From: Heligmosomoides polygyrus polygyrus
Taxonomy: Eukaryota > Nematoda > Chromadorea > Rhabditida > Heligmosomidae
Assembly: GCA_947396885.1 (NCBI GenBank)
Contig: OX377204.1
Location: 47,107,139-47,171,138 of the forward strand
DNA length: 64,000 nt
Direction of reading: 5' to 3'
In this document: positions 43,845 through 54,181 of the stretch, piece after piece
Layout: every line of letters starts with the position of its first letter
How positions within the stretch are numbered: position 1 is the stretch's first letter
Notes under the pieces: generated by a model
Database searches by the model: none
What the model was told of the DNA's origin: nothing
What the model saw: only the letters and a program-made list of their open reading frames with translations
Translations under genes and position numbers: made by a program

Positions 43845-44100
43845 ACGGGACTGTTTGGTGATGACGAACTTGTGTATCAGTAGTAATTATGGGGAAGAAA
43901 GAGGGCACTTGTGTTGGAGTCAGCAAAGCTGAGAGCTGAAGTCGCAAAGCGAGAAGTGATCCTCTCTCTCCTCCACTGGCTTTTATACAGCTGTATACTG
44001 ATAACGATTGATTGCGACCGAGAAAGTCGCGAGCCGCAGCTATCTTGTCGAAACATGGCTTCAATAACTCACACTAATTGCACACAAGGATGAAAGAATC
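43845..44100 (-). repeat. probable 3' LTR remnant of BEL-2
   Basis: Minus-strand sequence has TATAAAAGCC followed by CT-rich and CTTTGC-type stretches, as in the BEL-1 LTR around its TATA box. It lies just beyond the accessory ORF, where the 3' LTR is expected. No direct partner LTR exists at the 60-kb end, so identification rests on layout only. Confidence 0.35.
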
Positions 44101-44199
44101 AAAACAACACTAAAACCTACAAACAATACAAGAGATCAAGTCGACCTTGTCGACACTCCGTCGGCACAGTTTCATTGCGGCCACATTCTGTCGATCTCC

Positions 44200-45040
44200 T
44201 TCTGGACTCGCGTCATTCTTTAGCGCATTGTGGTGTCCTCTGTGGTCGGGTATAAGGTCCTCCACGATCGTTCCTTCTATTTTCTTGCAGTGTTAGCAGG
44301 GTTTCATCCTGAACCTGCAACGTTCCACAGGACAGTTCCCCAAGCAGTGACGGCATAGTCCTTCGTTCATCACTACAGCAAATCGTACGTCGCGATCGAT
44401 TACGACTGGACAAGAGTCGGAGTAGTGGCGAGCGACTGCAATGCAAAAGATACACTGCACCGTATCATCTAACATATCAGAACCTCTGATGGTTCAATAT
44501 GGGAACTCGTGCAAATTTTCTCCTAGAGCTTGTGCTGGGGTTGTATATGATGATCACCTCTGTCAACGTATATCAAGGCGAGGTGGCTATCGTCCTGACG
44601 ATGCTGTTCGGGATGTCGCACTGGTATTCTAGGACGATAGCCGCTAGGTGCTTGATGCCCATCATGATGGTTTGTTGGAGGCTGCACTTGTTGTAGCGAT
44701 GAGCCGGAGCTTGTTCTTGGTGTTCCCTTTGCTCTGCAGGAACAGGCACCAGTTGTACCATAGGAACCGGGACATGTTGTTAATGTTCCTTTTGCTCTGC
44801 AGGAACATCATTGTCTACTTCCATGCGGTCGACGTTTGCTTGTTTCTGATCTTGCTCCTGAACCTCGGAGCCGATATCATTGCATTGAACTTCGTCTAAC
44901 ATGCGGTCATAGTATTCGTCGTCGCTCAACAGATCAGTTACAGGTGGCTCCATTATTGCGGTCCTATCTGTCTTCTTGGAGAGGTTGACCGTTCCCTTTA
45001 TGCCACAGTCTGAAGTGTTCTGCGTGGTCTGCTCTTTCAA
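44200..45040 (-). pseudogene. BEL-2 accessory ORF with Gag-like zinc module
   Basis: An acidic start, VTDLLSDDEYYDRMLDEVQ, is followed by a Gln/Glu-Pro-rich middle (VPVPAEQREHQEQAPAH). The C-terminal cysteine module is [16 protein letters not shown] ... GLCRHCLGNCPVERC. Both ends match the BEL-1 accessory ORF (24531-25232), but the Arg/Ser region is replaced. Frames change between segments. Conservation in two divergent BEL elements argues that it was a functional protein. Confidence 0.6.
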
Positions 45041-45177
45041 CGAATTGATCGCGAATTGATCGTGTCCTGCATACGTTTCAGCTCTAGTTCCTTATCTTTC
45101 AACTTGTTTTGGAGCTCTCTAATATCATTCTGGGAGCAGCATTGAGCATTGTCCTTAGTCATGCCGTTGCCAAGGGT

Positions 45178-46034
45178 CTACAGCAGCTGACGTCCTTCTT
45201 GCTCAGGATAGTATGTCGTCTTGGTGCGGTGAAAATCTCTTTCCGCTCTTCGTTGTTTTCTTTTTAGCTGGATGATCAGCTCCTCAAGTTGGCCTAAGTG
45301 TTCGTGCGCGAACTGGAACACATCGTCGGACTTAACGTCGGACTTCCAAATAACGGGAACGTTCTGTGACACGAACGCAGTACAAGACTGTGTGTTCCAA
45401 TGTGCTAATTGGATTTCACCTGTAAGAAACCGTATGGAGTATGGTTCTCCTTGGCAAGTCTTGATTAAGCTCAATAATCCGACCACAAAAAGAGAGAAAT
45501 TCCCAATTGATCTGCTGTGGTTAGGTACTAGATTTACTTGCTTGCGTGGTCGCAGATTGTAGCGACTTTCTTTTCCCGGAATTCTTGTTCTAGCTACATC
45601 CTCCACAATGTCTCCTTCCCAAGGAAGCGCTGTGGTATTCTCGAATTTGCTTTTGGGTTCGGAGAGTTTCAATGGAATAAGCTGATTTATGGGTCGCCGA
45701 ATTTTTCTTTCCGAGGACAGAATGACAGTTGCTTCACGTAATGCATCACTAGTACTCTTTAATTCCAAGATGCGCCCCATCTTCCAGCAGTGGCGAGGTT
45801 GAACTGGATCGCGGATCAGCACTAGGTTGTCTACTTTGGTACGCAATGCGATCCCTTCTGTTTTCCTACTTCGAGTTGGTGTTTCTCTTTTGACCGCGTC
45901 AACTATTCCCAAAAAAATCGGTAAGCCTGCAGGAGGATTACAACGCGCTGATTGCCTGCATCTTGTTTTTTATGACTTGCTGCTCTTCTGCAGGCACAAA
46001 CGCAGGATCGTCTTCGTCTTTCTTCAGGCGATCC
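45178..46034 (-). pseudogene. BEL-2 integrase C-terminus and beginning of an Env-like protein
   Basis: From the Gypsy junction: a charged stretch (frameshifted), then the integrase tail VLIRDPVQPRHCWKMGRILE and REATVILSSERKIRRPINQLIPL. A YNLRPRKQVN stretch follows, then a hydrophobic signal-like segment (FSLFVVGLLSLIKTCQG) and about 80 residues of ectodomain and helix. The Env is cut short. The frame joins in order to the integrase core at 59.1-59.7 kb. Confidence 0.7.
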
Positions 46035-46039
46035 ATTGG

Positions 46040-47004
46040 TGTAAGCAGCGCTGATCACGAATGTCAAGGCGAGCGAACAAGCGGACGGCATGACAGCGGA
46101 TTAGGATAAAGCGAGCGCAGTTGCAAAGGACGGACGCACGGAAACATCCGGAACAGCAGCTTTGCTTTCGCACTAAAGAATATCCGCCATCAACGTCGGG
46201 AGTTTACGTTTTCTAAAAGCTGACCAACGGCGCCGCTATTTCACCGGAAACTCGCCGCGGGCAATAGAACGGCAAGGGAGAGAGAGCCGGATGCACTCTT
46301 CCGCACAAGCAAAAAGTACGGCCAAACGGCAGGGAAAAGGACACAGTATATAAGCGGCTGGAGCAAAAGAAAAGGGCCTTTTTCCTGCTCCTTCGACTTC
46401 CGCCCGGCTCCGACCCTCGACTGGACATACCCTCGGGTGGCCTTCGGCCACCCCCCTGTCTCCATGGAACGCCGCTTTCTTCGCACGCTTTCTCATTTAT
46501 AATTTCTATAGTGATTTTATTTTTCCTTTTTTTATGCCCATTTCGCTTTCATGTATTTTAGGCAGCGTCCGCTTCTTCCCTCCTCCAGTCCGATGCCTAT
46601 TGCCTCCATCCTTCCCATCGCCCGCCACTCCATACGATCCTTCCCGCTTTTCCTACTGTTTTTTCCATATTTATTCCTCAATTCCTTGCTTTGCCATAGT
46701 CATAAATTGGTCATCTAAAGCTCTGTTCGCGTTATGTAAAGGAGCATGCACACACATGAAGCGAGTGTTCATTAGGAAAATCAGTTTTGGCAAAATAATA
46801 AAACCTCTTCATTCACGCTCAGATGTTCGATAAAGCACCTGGTTCGAATAGGGAACGTCGTCTTCATTGATGCGGTCAAAAATACCTCCTCCTTGGACGA
46901 AAGGGCCGAGCGCCGTCGTTTAACCAGCTAAACCGTCCTCTCCGAACGTTCAAAACGCGCGTATACATCTCTGATCAGAAGCGTTCAGGAGGGACGCGTT
47001 TACA
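46040..47004 (+). repeat. 5' LTR of the Gypsy element
   Basis: TGTAAGCAGCG ... GCGTTTACA. It contains a TATA box (GTATATAAGCGG, 46347-46354) and a polyadenylation signal AATAAA (46797-46802). The first 52 bases, read in antisense, encode the hydrophobic peptide MPSACSLALTFVISAAY. It lacks the SINE present in the 3' LTR. Confidence 0.9.
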
Positions 47005-47513
47005 CTGAGGTCCCGGCAAAGCCCATTACGCTACTGGAACTTGCAAGGCTAGCACTCTCATTCATCTATTGTCATCTCTCTCTTGCACTCATCGATGCTC
47101 CTCATCTCACGCTACTACCGCATTGTTCTCTCATCTAGGTGGTATGTTAGTAGGAAATCTTTACGCGCGCATTAATGTCACACAACTCTCAGTAATTTCA
47201 GAGGGTGGTTTTCATAATTAAGGTATTATTAAGTACTAGTGTGACAGGGACTCATTTTCTTCTTTTTCTTTCTTTTACATTGTCCCAACGGGTAGTAGAT
47301 TCTAACGCGAGTAAGCGAGTAAACCCTGGCCAGGTGGTCGCTCGCCCCCTCATCATAGTTTACAAATAAGAGAGCGTACCGATCAGTATCACAACGCGCT
47401 GTAGCTCGCCGCCTAGAATCCGACTCTTCTTCTTCGATCGCCTCAACGCCTAACAAGCCGCAAGGGACTAGCTTTATTCAATATCAAGCTTTGCAATTTC
47501 AGATAACTGAACG
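47005..47513. other. Gypsy leader
   Basis: Untranslated leader between the 5' LTR and the first ORF. No clear primer binding site starts with TGG right after the LTR. A pyrimidine-rich run (47247-47278) lies in the middle, and ATTTCAG at 47496-47502 ends 11 bases before the zinc-finger ORF. Confidence 0.4.
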
Positions 47514-48137
47514 ATGGCCTCTCAGTGCCCGCAAAATGTTGACCACGAGGAGGTAGTGAGAGCGAAGTCTGCAAAAGCCGATCGGTACCGCTCCCGCATC
47601 CTTTCTGTCATGCCCGGGGACTGCGACGAACGTCGCAGGCACTTCTTTTACCTGCGTCTAACAACCGCGATCGAAGGCATGTCCGGAAAACGAGCAGATC
47701 ACCTGTCACTTAATGATCTTGAGAAGTGGGTTAGCATACTCCTCACGGAGTGCACCCGCGCCTATAACGGAACATGTGGAGAGGTTATAAAAGAACATAC
47801 AAAAGGGGCGCTAAGATCATTGAATGCGCTGAACTACACTTTCCCTTGTTCGAAGTGCAACAAACGCCCGCACACCATCATATCCCATCTGAGGGACCGC
47901 CATGGGCCAACACTGTACTTTCCCAAACTCCCCGTGATCAGCTTCCCGCAGACTGATACTTCTCACATCACCTTCGTGCTGGAGCAGATTCTCGCCGAAT
48001 ATCCACGCATCACCGACCCACCAGCGGAGGACGTAATCGAGGACGAAAGCACTCTACGAAACCGCGCCGATCGCGATATCGAGGAGCTTAAGGAACTTTT
48101 CCGTCTCAGACAGCAGCGTCTTCGTGATCCAGCGTAA
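47514..48137 (+). CDS. Gypsy upstream ORF with zinc-finger motif, unknown function
   Basis: An uninterrupted frame of 207 residues from ATG 47514, placed before gag. The middle carries PCSKCNKRPHTIISHLRDRH, a C-x2-C...H-x4-H arrangement like a single zinc finger. The N-terminus is charged, and the C-terminus ends in an acidic then Arg-rich helix (DIEELKELFRLRQQRLR). A TTTCAG acceptor just upstream suggests expression from a spliced or trans-spliced RNA. AATAAA occurs 25 bases after the stop. No family recognised. Intact, unlike most frames here. Confidence 0.6.
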   Translation: MASQCPQNVDHEEVVRAKSAKADRYRSRILSVMPGDCDERRRHFFYLRLTTAIEGMSGKRADHLSLNDLEKWVSILLTECTRAYNGTCGEVIKEHTKGALRSLNALNYTFPCSKCNKRPHTIISHLRDRHGPTLYFPKLPVISFPQTDTSHITFVLEQILAEYPRITDPPAEDVIEDESTLRNRADRDIEELKELFRLRQQRLRDPA

Positions 48138-48261
48138 ACATCGCATTCGTCTGCTATTGCTATGAAGCAATAAAACTTTGTTGAGCCATTCTGCTTACAT
48201 TTATAAGGAATTAGGAATGAAAGTGTGAATGAAGAGTAACTGTTAAGAGTAGCAAGTGAGC

Positions 48262-48401
48262 TTGTACACACACACACACATACACACACATACACATCAC
48301 ATACACATACACACATACACATACACACGCGCACACACACATACACACGCACACATATACACATACACACATACACACATATACACATATATATACACAA
48401 A
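48262..48401. repeat. CA/TA-rich microsatellite
   Basis: About 140 bases of interrupted (CA)n and TACACA repeats. The open frames through it on both strands are artefacts. Confidence 0.9.
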
Positions 48402-48576
48402 AAAAATCAGAATTTCCTCCCAACAGAGCTTGCCTTGCAAAGATTTTCCCAATCAATACTCGCTCCTCTCTTTCGTCTATATCCATTACATCGATGCTTG
48501 ATCCTCTCTATACTTGTCACTCATCTTCGCGTTCGTCTCCGGTTTTCGACAACTTTTAGGGATTTTCAGATTAACC

Positions 48577-49830
48577 CATTGCAGGACGACACGTACTTAC
48601 ACCGCATCACAAGCCAACCGTAAGCGACACCCGTCTGGAACGGCGAATCCGTCGAGAGCAGTTACGCGAAGCGCAGTTCGAGCGTTCCCGAAGATCTTTC
48701 AATAGCTTTCAATCAGAACCACATCAATCTTCCCCCTCAAACATCGAGGGCACCCAATTAGAAGAGGGCGTGGATAGGCCAAAAAGCGCGAACATCAGTA
48801 TGACCTCTAGGGAAGATAAGGATCCGAAGATCAAATCCAGCCTAGGGGCAGATGGAATGGAAATAACGCCGCAGCAAAAACAGATCTACCAAGCGCATAA
48901 GCTGCTGCAAAAACGGCTCGATAAGTTCTCCGGTTCCGACGAAAAGACATTTGAGGAATTTCTTGAAGAATATAGTGACCTTGTCCAGCACTTCCAGATT
49001 CCTCGTGCGGCAGCCAAAACCCTCCTGCCGTTATATTTGTCGGGAAGCGCCAAACTAAAATACCAATCAATCGAAGGTCATGATGACATGTCATGGGAGC
49101 AACTTGTCACTACTCTCGCAACTAAGCTGAAGAACCAAGCAGCACTCAGTAACATACGTGGCGAATTACATCACATAACCCAAGGAAAAGACTCAGTCGG
49201 AGAATTCGCGCGTAAGGTGATAACCGAGACCAAATACGCGTTTCAGGGACAAGGCGACAAGGTCGTTGCGCAAATGGCAACCGACTTCTTTATTAAAGGT
49301 CTCAATCCGGAAGTAGGCAGAGCCATTCGTCGCCTCCCCGAGACTGATGACTTTGAAACCGTGGTCACCAGAGCGGAAAAGGAATACCGAATTCTCCAAC
49401 AAAAACATAAGGAAGGTAACGATACTGTCCAAACTTTAAATGCAATTCATAGGGATGAGAAGATCGATCGCCTTGAACGGCAGCTGGAGGAAATGCGAAT
49501 CGAAAACAATCAGACAATCCAACAAACTCATGGAAGTGGACGTGGTAATCATAGTGGACAGCGACCAGTATTCAATCGCACATCTAATCCGGTACGTTTT
49601 CGAGGATCATTTCAAAACCAGCGAGGGCAGCCCATGACGAGACCAGTGCGATACCCAACGGGAAAACGTCCGTTTTGGAGCCGATCCAGTCCGCGACCCA
49701 ACTTCCCGCAAGACCGCCAGCCGTTCTATTGGCAACAACCTTTTCAACGCGACTTTCGACCACCCCGCCAGCAGCCCGCTTGGCAGGCACCGCCATTTCG
49801 CCCGGGCCCTCGGGTAAACACCATCTCCGC
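48577..49830 (+). CDS. Gypsy Gag
   Basis: The open frame starts after a stop at about 48574. The first ATG (48799) lies well inside it, and an ATTGCAG acceptor at 48580-48586 suggests the N-terminus is joined by splicing. A capsid-like helical domain follows (FSGSDEKTFEEFLEEYSDL, SWEQLVTTLATKLKNQ, DFFIKGLNPEVGRAIRRLP), then a coiled coil (KIDRLERQLEEMRIENNQTI) and an Arg/Gln/Pro-rich tail in place of a zinc knuckle. The frame runs on without a stop into the glycoprotein-like region. Confidence 0.7.
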
Positions 49831-52800
49831 GGGAACCCATTTGCTAACAATATCAATGGTGCTCTTAACAGCAGATCTCCCGGCGATCGCCTCCCAATAT
49901 CAAGTATGTGGCAGTAATATGTACGCGAATAGATTCCCACTGCCGCCACGCGTAGCCTGCACGACCACACCTACCACGCCAATGATCATAACCCAGACTC
50001 GCCTTTACACGGAGCAGCTTCCCACGGCTCGCATGAACGCCACGAAGTGCTACAGGGATTCATTGGCCATCTCAGTTACCACTGTCTTCTTCTTCACGAC
50101 TAGTCGCTCCACCTTAGGTCGTCGTCGAATTTCCATCCCGCGTGAGACCTGCGAAGAAGCTATAAAAACGGGAAAAGTCAATGGCCACGACCTGGTTACC
50201 ACGCCTCCTGGGATACGGACCACCATAGAAATCGAGGAAGAAAGTACGACGACTGCTTTTGAGGGTACTAACACTTACCTCCGAAGTGTAGTCACACTAG
50301 AAGAAGGCGGAATAGCCTCCTTTGATGGACAATCCCTCATCAGTTCATTGGCAAATACGGAAAATTGCACCCTCGCGGACGGATACTGTGTAACTGATGA
50401 AGACATCGCAATATGGCAACCACTCCCTTGGACCCCTCTATGTTCCTATGGGAACTTACGATGCGTTGGTCACGGCTCAATACGCCATCATACCGGCATT
50501 GGATTCCGCATTCGAGTTCTCCTCGGATGGAAGCCTCCAGAAACGCTTGACACATAAGTGTAATATGAAGTCCCCATATCTCACCACCTCACTCCATATA
50601 CTCACATTTCCACTTCTCCCTGAAGATGTACCGTTACCGGAAGCTATAAGAAAAGCGAGTAGCCACGCCATCGCCAAAAACGAGCTCTACATCATTACGC
50701 CGAAGGCAAAAATGGGGAGCACATTCCCTTGGACATCATTACGAAGGAACAAACCCCATTAATAAAACGGATATTTGGAGTAGACAAACTTGGGGACATT
50801 CCGAATTTTTCGACCCAACCAATTACGGATATTCGCCTAATGAAGGAAATCAAGCGGTGGAATGTCACTAATTCTGACCTCATGCGAAGAGCGCGCTACT
50901 ATAAGCCAGAAGAGCCCCGGGTCAAAGTTCTTCGCACCATACGCTACTGCGAATATCGGCAGAAGCAGACTGAACATTTTGCTAAAGTACTCAAATCTCG
51001 GTCATTGAATTCTGGAGAACTAGCCCTTCTTCAGAATTTACTCCAAGGCTATCATCCAATTTTCGACATATTCCTTAATGAGGAGTTTGGCAACAACGGC
51101 ATTCAACTACAGGCACGACCAAATTGGCAGAGCAAAGTACCATACTTCCCGCAAGCAGCCCTAGAGGCGTTGCCAACCATACAGGCCGCAACGACTAGTA
51201 TGTTCACAATTCCACGGAAGATTATGCTTACGACTATTCCCACACCGATATTACGGCCTCTACATCCAAGGCAGGACACCGAATTACGACGACGACAACC
51301 TCTACTCCACCTACAACCACCCCAACTACGAGGACTACAGCTAGGCCCACTCCACCTAAACCACGCCAACTACGACAACTACAGCTAGGCCTACTCCACC
51401 TACAACCACGCCTACTACAAGAACTACAGCTAGGCCTACTCCACCTACGCTCAGGACAACAAGTCGAACAATAACGGCAACCACATCTACTCCGACTATG
51501 CCTAGCACAATCACGAGAAGAACTACAACAGCCACTTACCCTACCATCACACCTAGGAAGGCGGTACCGACGACTAGCCCGCCACGATCAGTAGCAACGA
51601 CTATCAGGTCCTGGACTACGACAGCATCTCCTAGAGCCAACATCAACACTCGCTGGCAGCCGACTACGACTACCGGCCCCAAGGCTACGCGACCAAAAAC
51701 CACCACTCCCTCCCCTACAACCACAACGAATCAAGTCACCATTGAGACAACACGGAAGACGGCTATTATGACATCAGCTCACACGAAACAAAATGCCACT
51801 ACGAAAACAACAGCGACAGCCATCGACACAGCCCCCTCGACCACAACCTCACCGACGGTTACACCAACAACAAGGAGCTTTACCACGTCGTCAACTAGCC
51901 AAACAACACGCCAGACCTTGCCGATCGATGTGATGTTCCGAGATACACCCACTCGGACCACCCCGCCGACATTGTCCACTTCACAACTGCGGATCGGAAT
52001 GACCTTCGGAGGTCTTCAAGGGAACCCTCCGAAAGACGTCTCGACGACCGTTTCCACGGAGGACGTAAGGCCACTAATTAAACGGGTAAACCCACTCACC
52101 AGCACCCCACACTCACCGGCCAGAACCGCAACACCTGCAGTTGCGAACTCAGAGGAGCATATGGAAGCAGCTGCTCAGTCAATGGATTTCGATCTTCCTG
52201 AGCCCATTCCAAGGCAGAACCAGGGTACCCAAGACATGCCAGAACACCCGTTCGTCTTGCCACCCATACCAGATCTTATCATCGAAGAGTACGATCTCGC
52301 CTCATCTTCCATCCATTTCGTCTCACAGGAGGAGGATGCAAGCCCAATTAGCGACTCTATTCGCAGAACACTAGCTGAGGTGCTTTTCAACGTTGGAAAG
52401 TCTACAGCAGTGCCTATACATCTCCTCTCTGCCCGTCTTCACCGACGGAGGCAGCTACCGAAATATCCGACGAGGCGGACATAGTAGAGGATGAAATCCT
52501 TGTGACACCATACGACGCGTCTTATTGGAAGAAGCAAATTAGAGAAGCAACGTTTCCGCTCCACGACCGCCCTGGAAATGAAGACCCATCGAAGAAGAAT
52601 GGCAACTCTCTTCTTCCTGAAATGCGCACCTCTTCATCACAGACCTCACCCGAATCGGCCGTCGTCATTCCTCCGGAAAACTTTATATTCCGCCAAATCT
52701 TTAACAACGTGTGTCTACATCAAAACTTCAAACTCCAACAGTTGGAGGTCCTTATCGTTAGCAACCCAACACGGGCAGCAAGGATTCTTCTCTCACGCAA

Positions 52801-53585
52801 GGATGTCTCCGCGAGACGTGTAGCGGATGGACTGGCTGCACAAGATGTCAACAAGTAACGGCAAATCACACGTTTCTAAATCATGAAGTGAATGGAACAT
52901 GCTTCACAATGATGCCGGTCCTTGTCGGGGACCAGCTCCGGTTCGTGTTGCCCGGCACGACAGACCTCATCGAGTCGTCACCCACAACACCATGTCCTTA
53001 CCCCTCAGGACCAACACCATCCTAGCTCAGAGAGTACTTCCGCCAAATATGAGGATCAACACGGCCGCCAAAACGTTTCTCTTCAATCCCCCAGGAACAT
53101 TCTTCAGCACAATCGACTCGTCCGAGATGTCTCCAGGCCCCTACATCGCCAGGCTCCAGCAAAACCAGCAGGAGATCTCGAACCGACTCTCGAAAAGAGG
53201 AATCCTCGAAAATGCGTGGCTTGCCGTAAGGAACACTACCCTGAAGGCCCGTCAGTCTCTCAGCAACTTATACGAGAACACCACCAGCAAACTCACAGAA
53301 GGGATAGAGAGCTTCAAACGCTCGATCCTACGCTTGTTGCTCTGGATAGTTGTCCCAACCCTCGTCGTCGTTGTTCTGATCGGATGGTGCATCATATACC
53401 TCAAGCTGTACCTTCTACGGCGAGCGACGACTACCGCATCCTCAGCACTCTTCGAGGTTGCAAGGAACTTCGCTCCACGGTCACGGAACACATCCCGTAA
53501 TAATCGCGCCGTCCATGCCGTAAGAACACCTTCTCCGAACGGAATAGAACTGGATTCTCCGTTGTCCCACGTATCTACGCCTTGA
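49831..53585 (+). pseudogene. Gypsy membrane glycoprotein-like (Env-like) region between gag and protease
   Basis: Continues the gag frame with a hydrophobic leader-like stretch (LLTISMVLLTADLPAIA). A cysteine-containing ectodomain with an Arg cluster follows (GRRRISIPRETCEEA). After frameshifts near 50455 and 50700 come more ectodomain (LIKRIFGVDKLGDIPNF), a Thr/Pro-rich mucin-like segment of about 280 residues (51.26-52.1 kb) and an acidic segment. The last frame (52899-53585) ends in a membrane span (LLLWIVVPTLVVVVLIGWCI) and cytoplasmic tail. The layout is that of a type I viral-type glycoprotein. The family is not identified and the region is not intact. Confidence 0.55.
51290..51447 (+). 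repeat. minisatellite, about 57-bp unit, about 2.8 copies
   Basis: CTACTCCACCTACAACCAC and ACTACAGCTAGGC recur at about 57-base spacing. The repeat encodes Thr/Pro-rich sequence at the start of the mucin-like segment, so the length of that segment may vary between copies of the element. Confidence 0.7.
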
Positions 53586-54181
53586 GGAATTCGACCAACT
53601 CTTCGCTACCATATATCGAACTCATCATTGAAAAAAGCAGCGTCACGGCACTGATCGATAGCGGAGCCTCAATTTCTTACATGAAGCTTTCAACGCTACA
53701 CGAGGTAGCGCCTGCCATTTCATTCCTTCCAAGAAGCACCACGGCAACCACAGCCAACGGAACACCCATCCAACTGTTGGCATGTGTGAAACTACCAATC
53801 AGAATCGGAAGGTACACAATTAGCCACCAATTCTGGATCTCCGCAGATAAGGATTGCCCTGCGCAACTGTTACTCGGATCTGACTTTATCCGCCAGCTTA
53901 ACAAAAGCGGCTTGCCCATCTCGTTGGATCTTCACAAACATATTATTGCCATCGGAGACGAACATCATAACCCCGTCCAAGTGCATAATATCACGGTCCA
54001 AGCAGAAGCTCCACTCCATGTCCTTACAGATGGAGACACCGGCCTACCGAGAAGAACGTCGGTTATGATCCGCGTTAAAATACGAGGGCTACCCCCTCAC
54101 TCCGCGGAGGACGTTTTGATTGAGGATAATCAACGACAGACGATCTCTATGTGGTCGGACGCGCTCTCGTTTCCCCGTTAA
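53582..54181 (+). CDS. Gypsy aspartic protease
   Basis: A retropepsin-type domain: TALIDSGASISYMKLSTL (active-site D-S-G) and AQLLLGSDFIRQL (the hydrophobic-G-S motif that ends the fold). It begins in the -1 frame relative to the glycoprotein-like region and overlaps its stop, so frameshifting could link them. It overlaps the pre-RT frame at 54151. It would cleave the Gag-Pol precursor. Confidence 0.7.
   Translation: MRNSTNSSLPYIELIIEKSSVTALIDSGASISYMKLSTLHEVAPAISFLPRSTTATTANGTPIQLLACVKLPIRIGRYTISHQFWISADKDCPAQLLLGSDFIRQLNKSGLPISLDLHKHIIAIGDEHHNPVQVHNITVQAEAPLHVLTDGDTGLPRRTSVMIRVKIRGLPPHSAEDVLIEDNQRQTISMWSDALSFPR

Noticed and set aside
46236..46496. Minus-strand ORFs in the Gypsy LTRs (also 58028-58310)
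   Set aside because: Present identically in both LTRs, without domain features and overlapping the TATA region. Most likely incidental, unlike the 57225-57906 frame, which has signal, EGF-like and membrane features.
48256..48501. Open frames of His/Thr/Tyr or Cys/Val/Met repeats on both strands
   Set aside because: They are translations of a CA/TA microsatellite.
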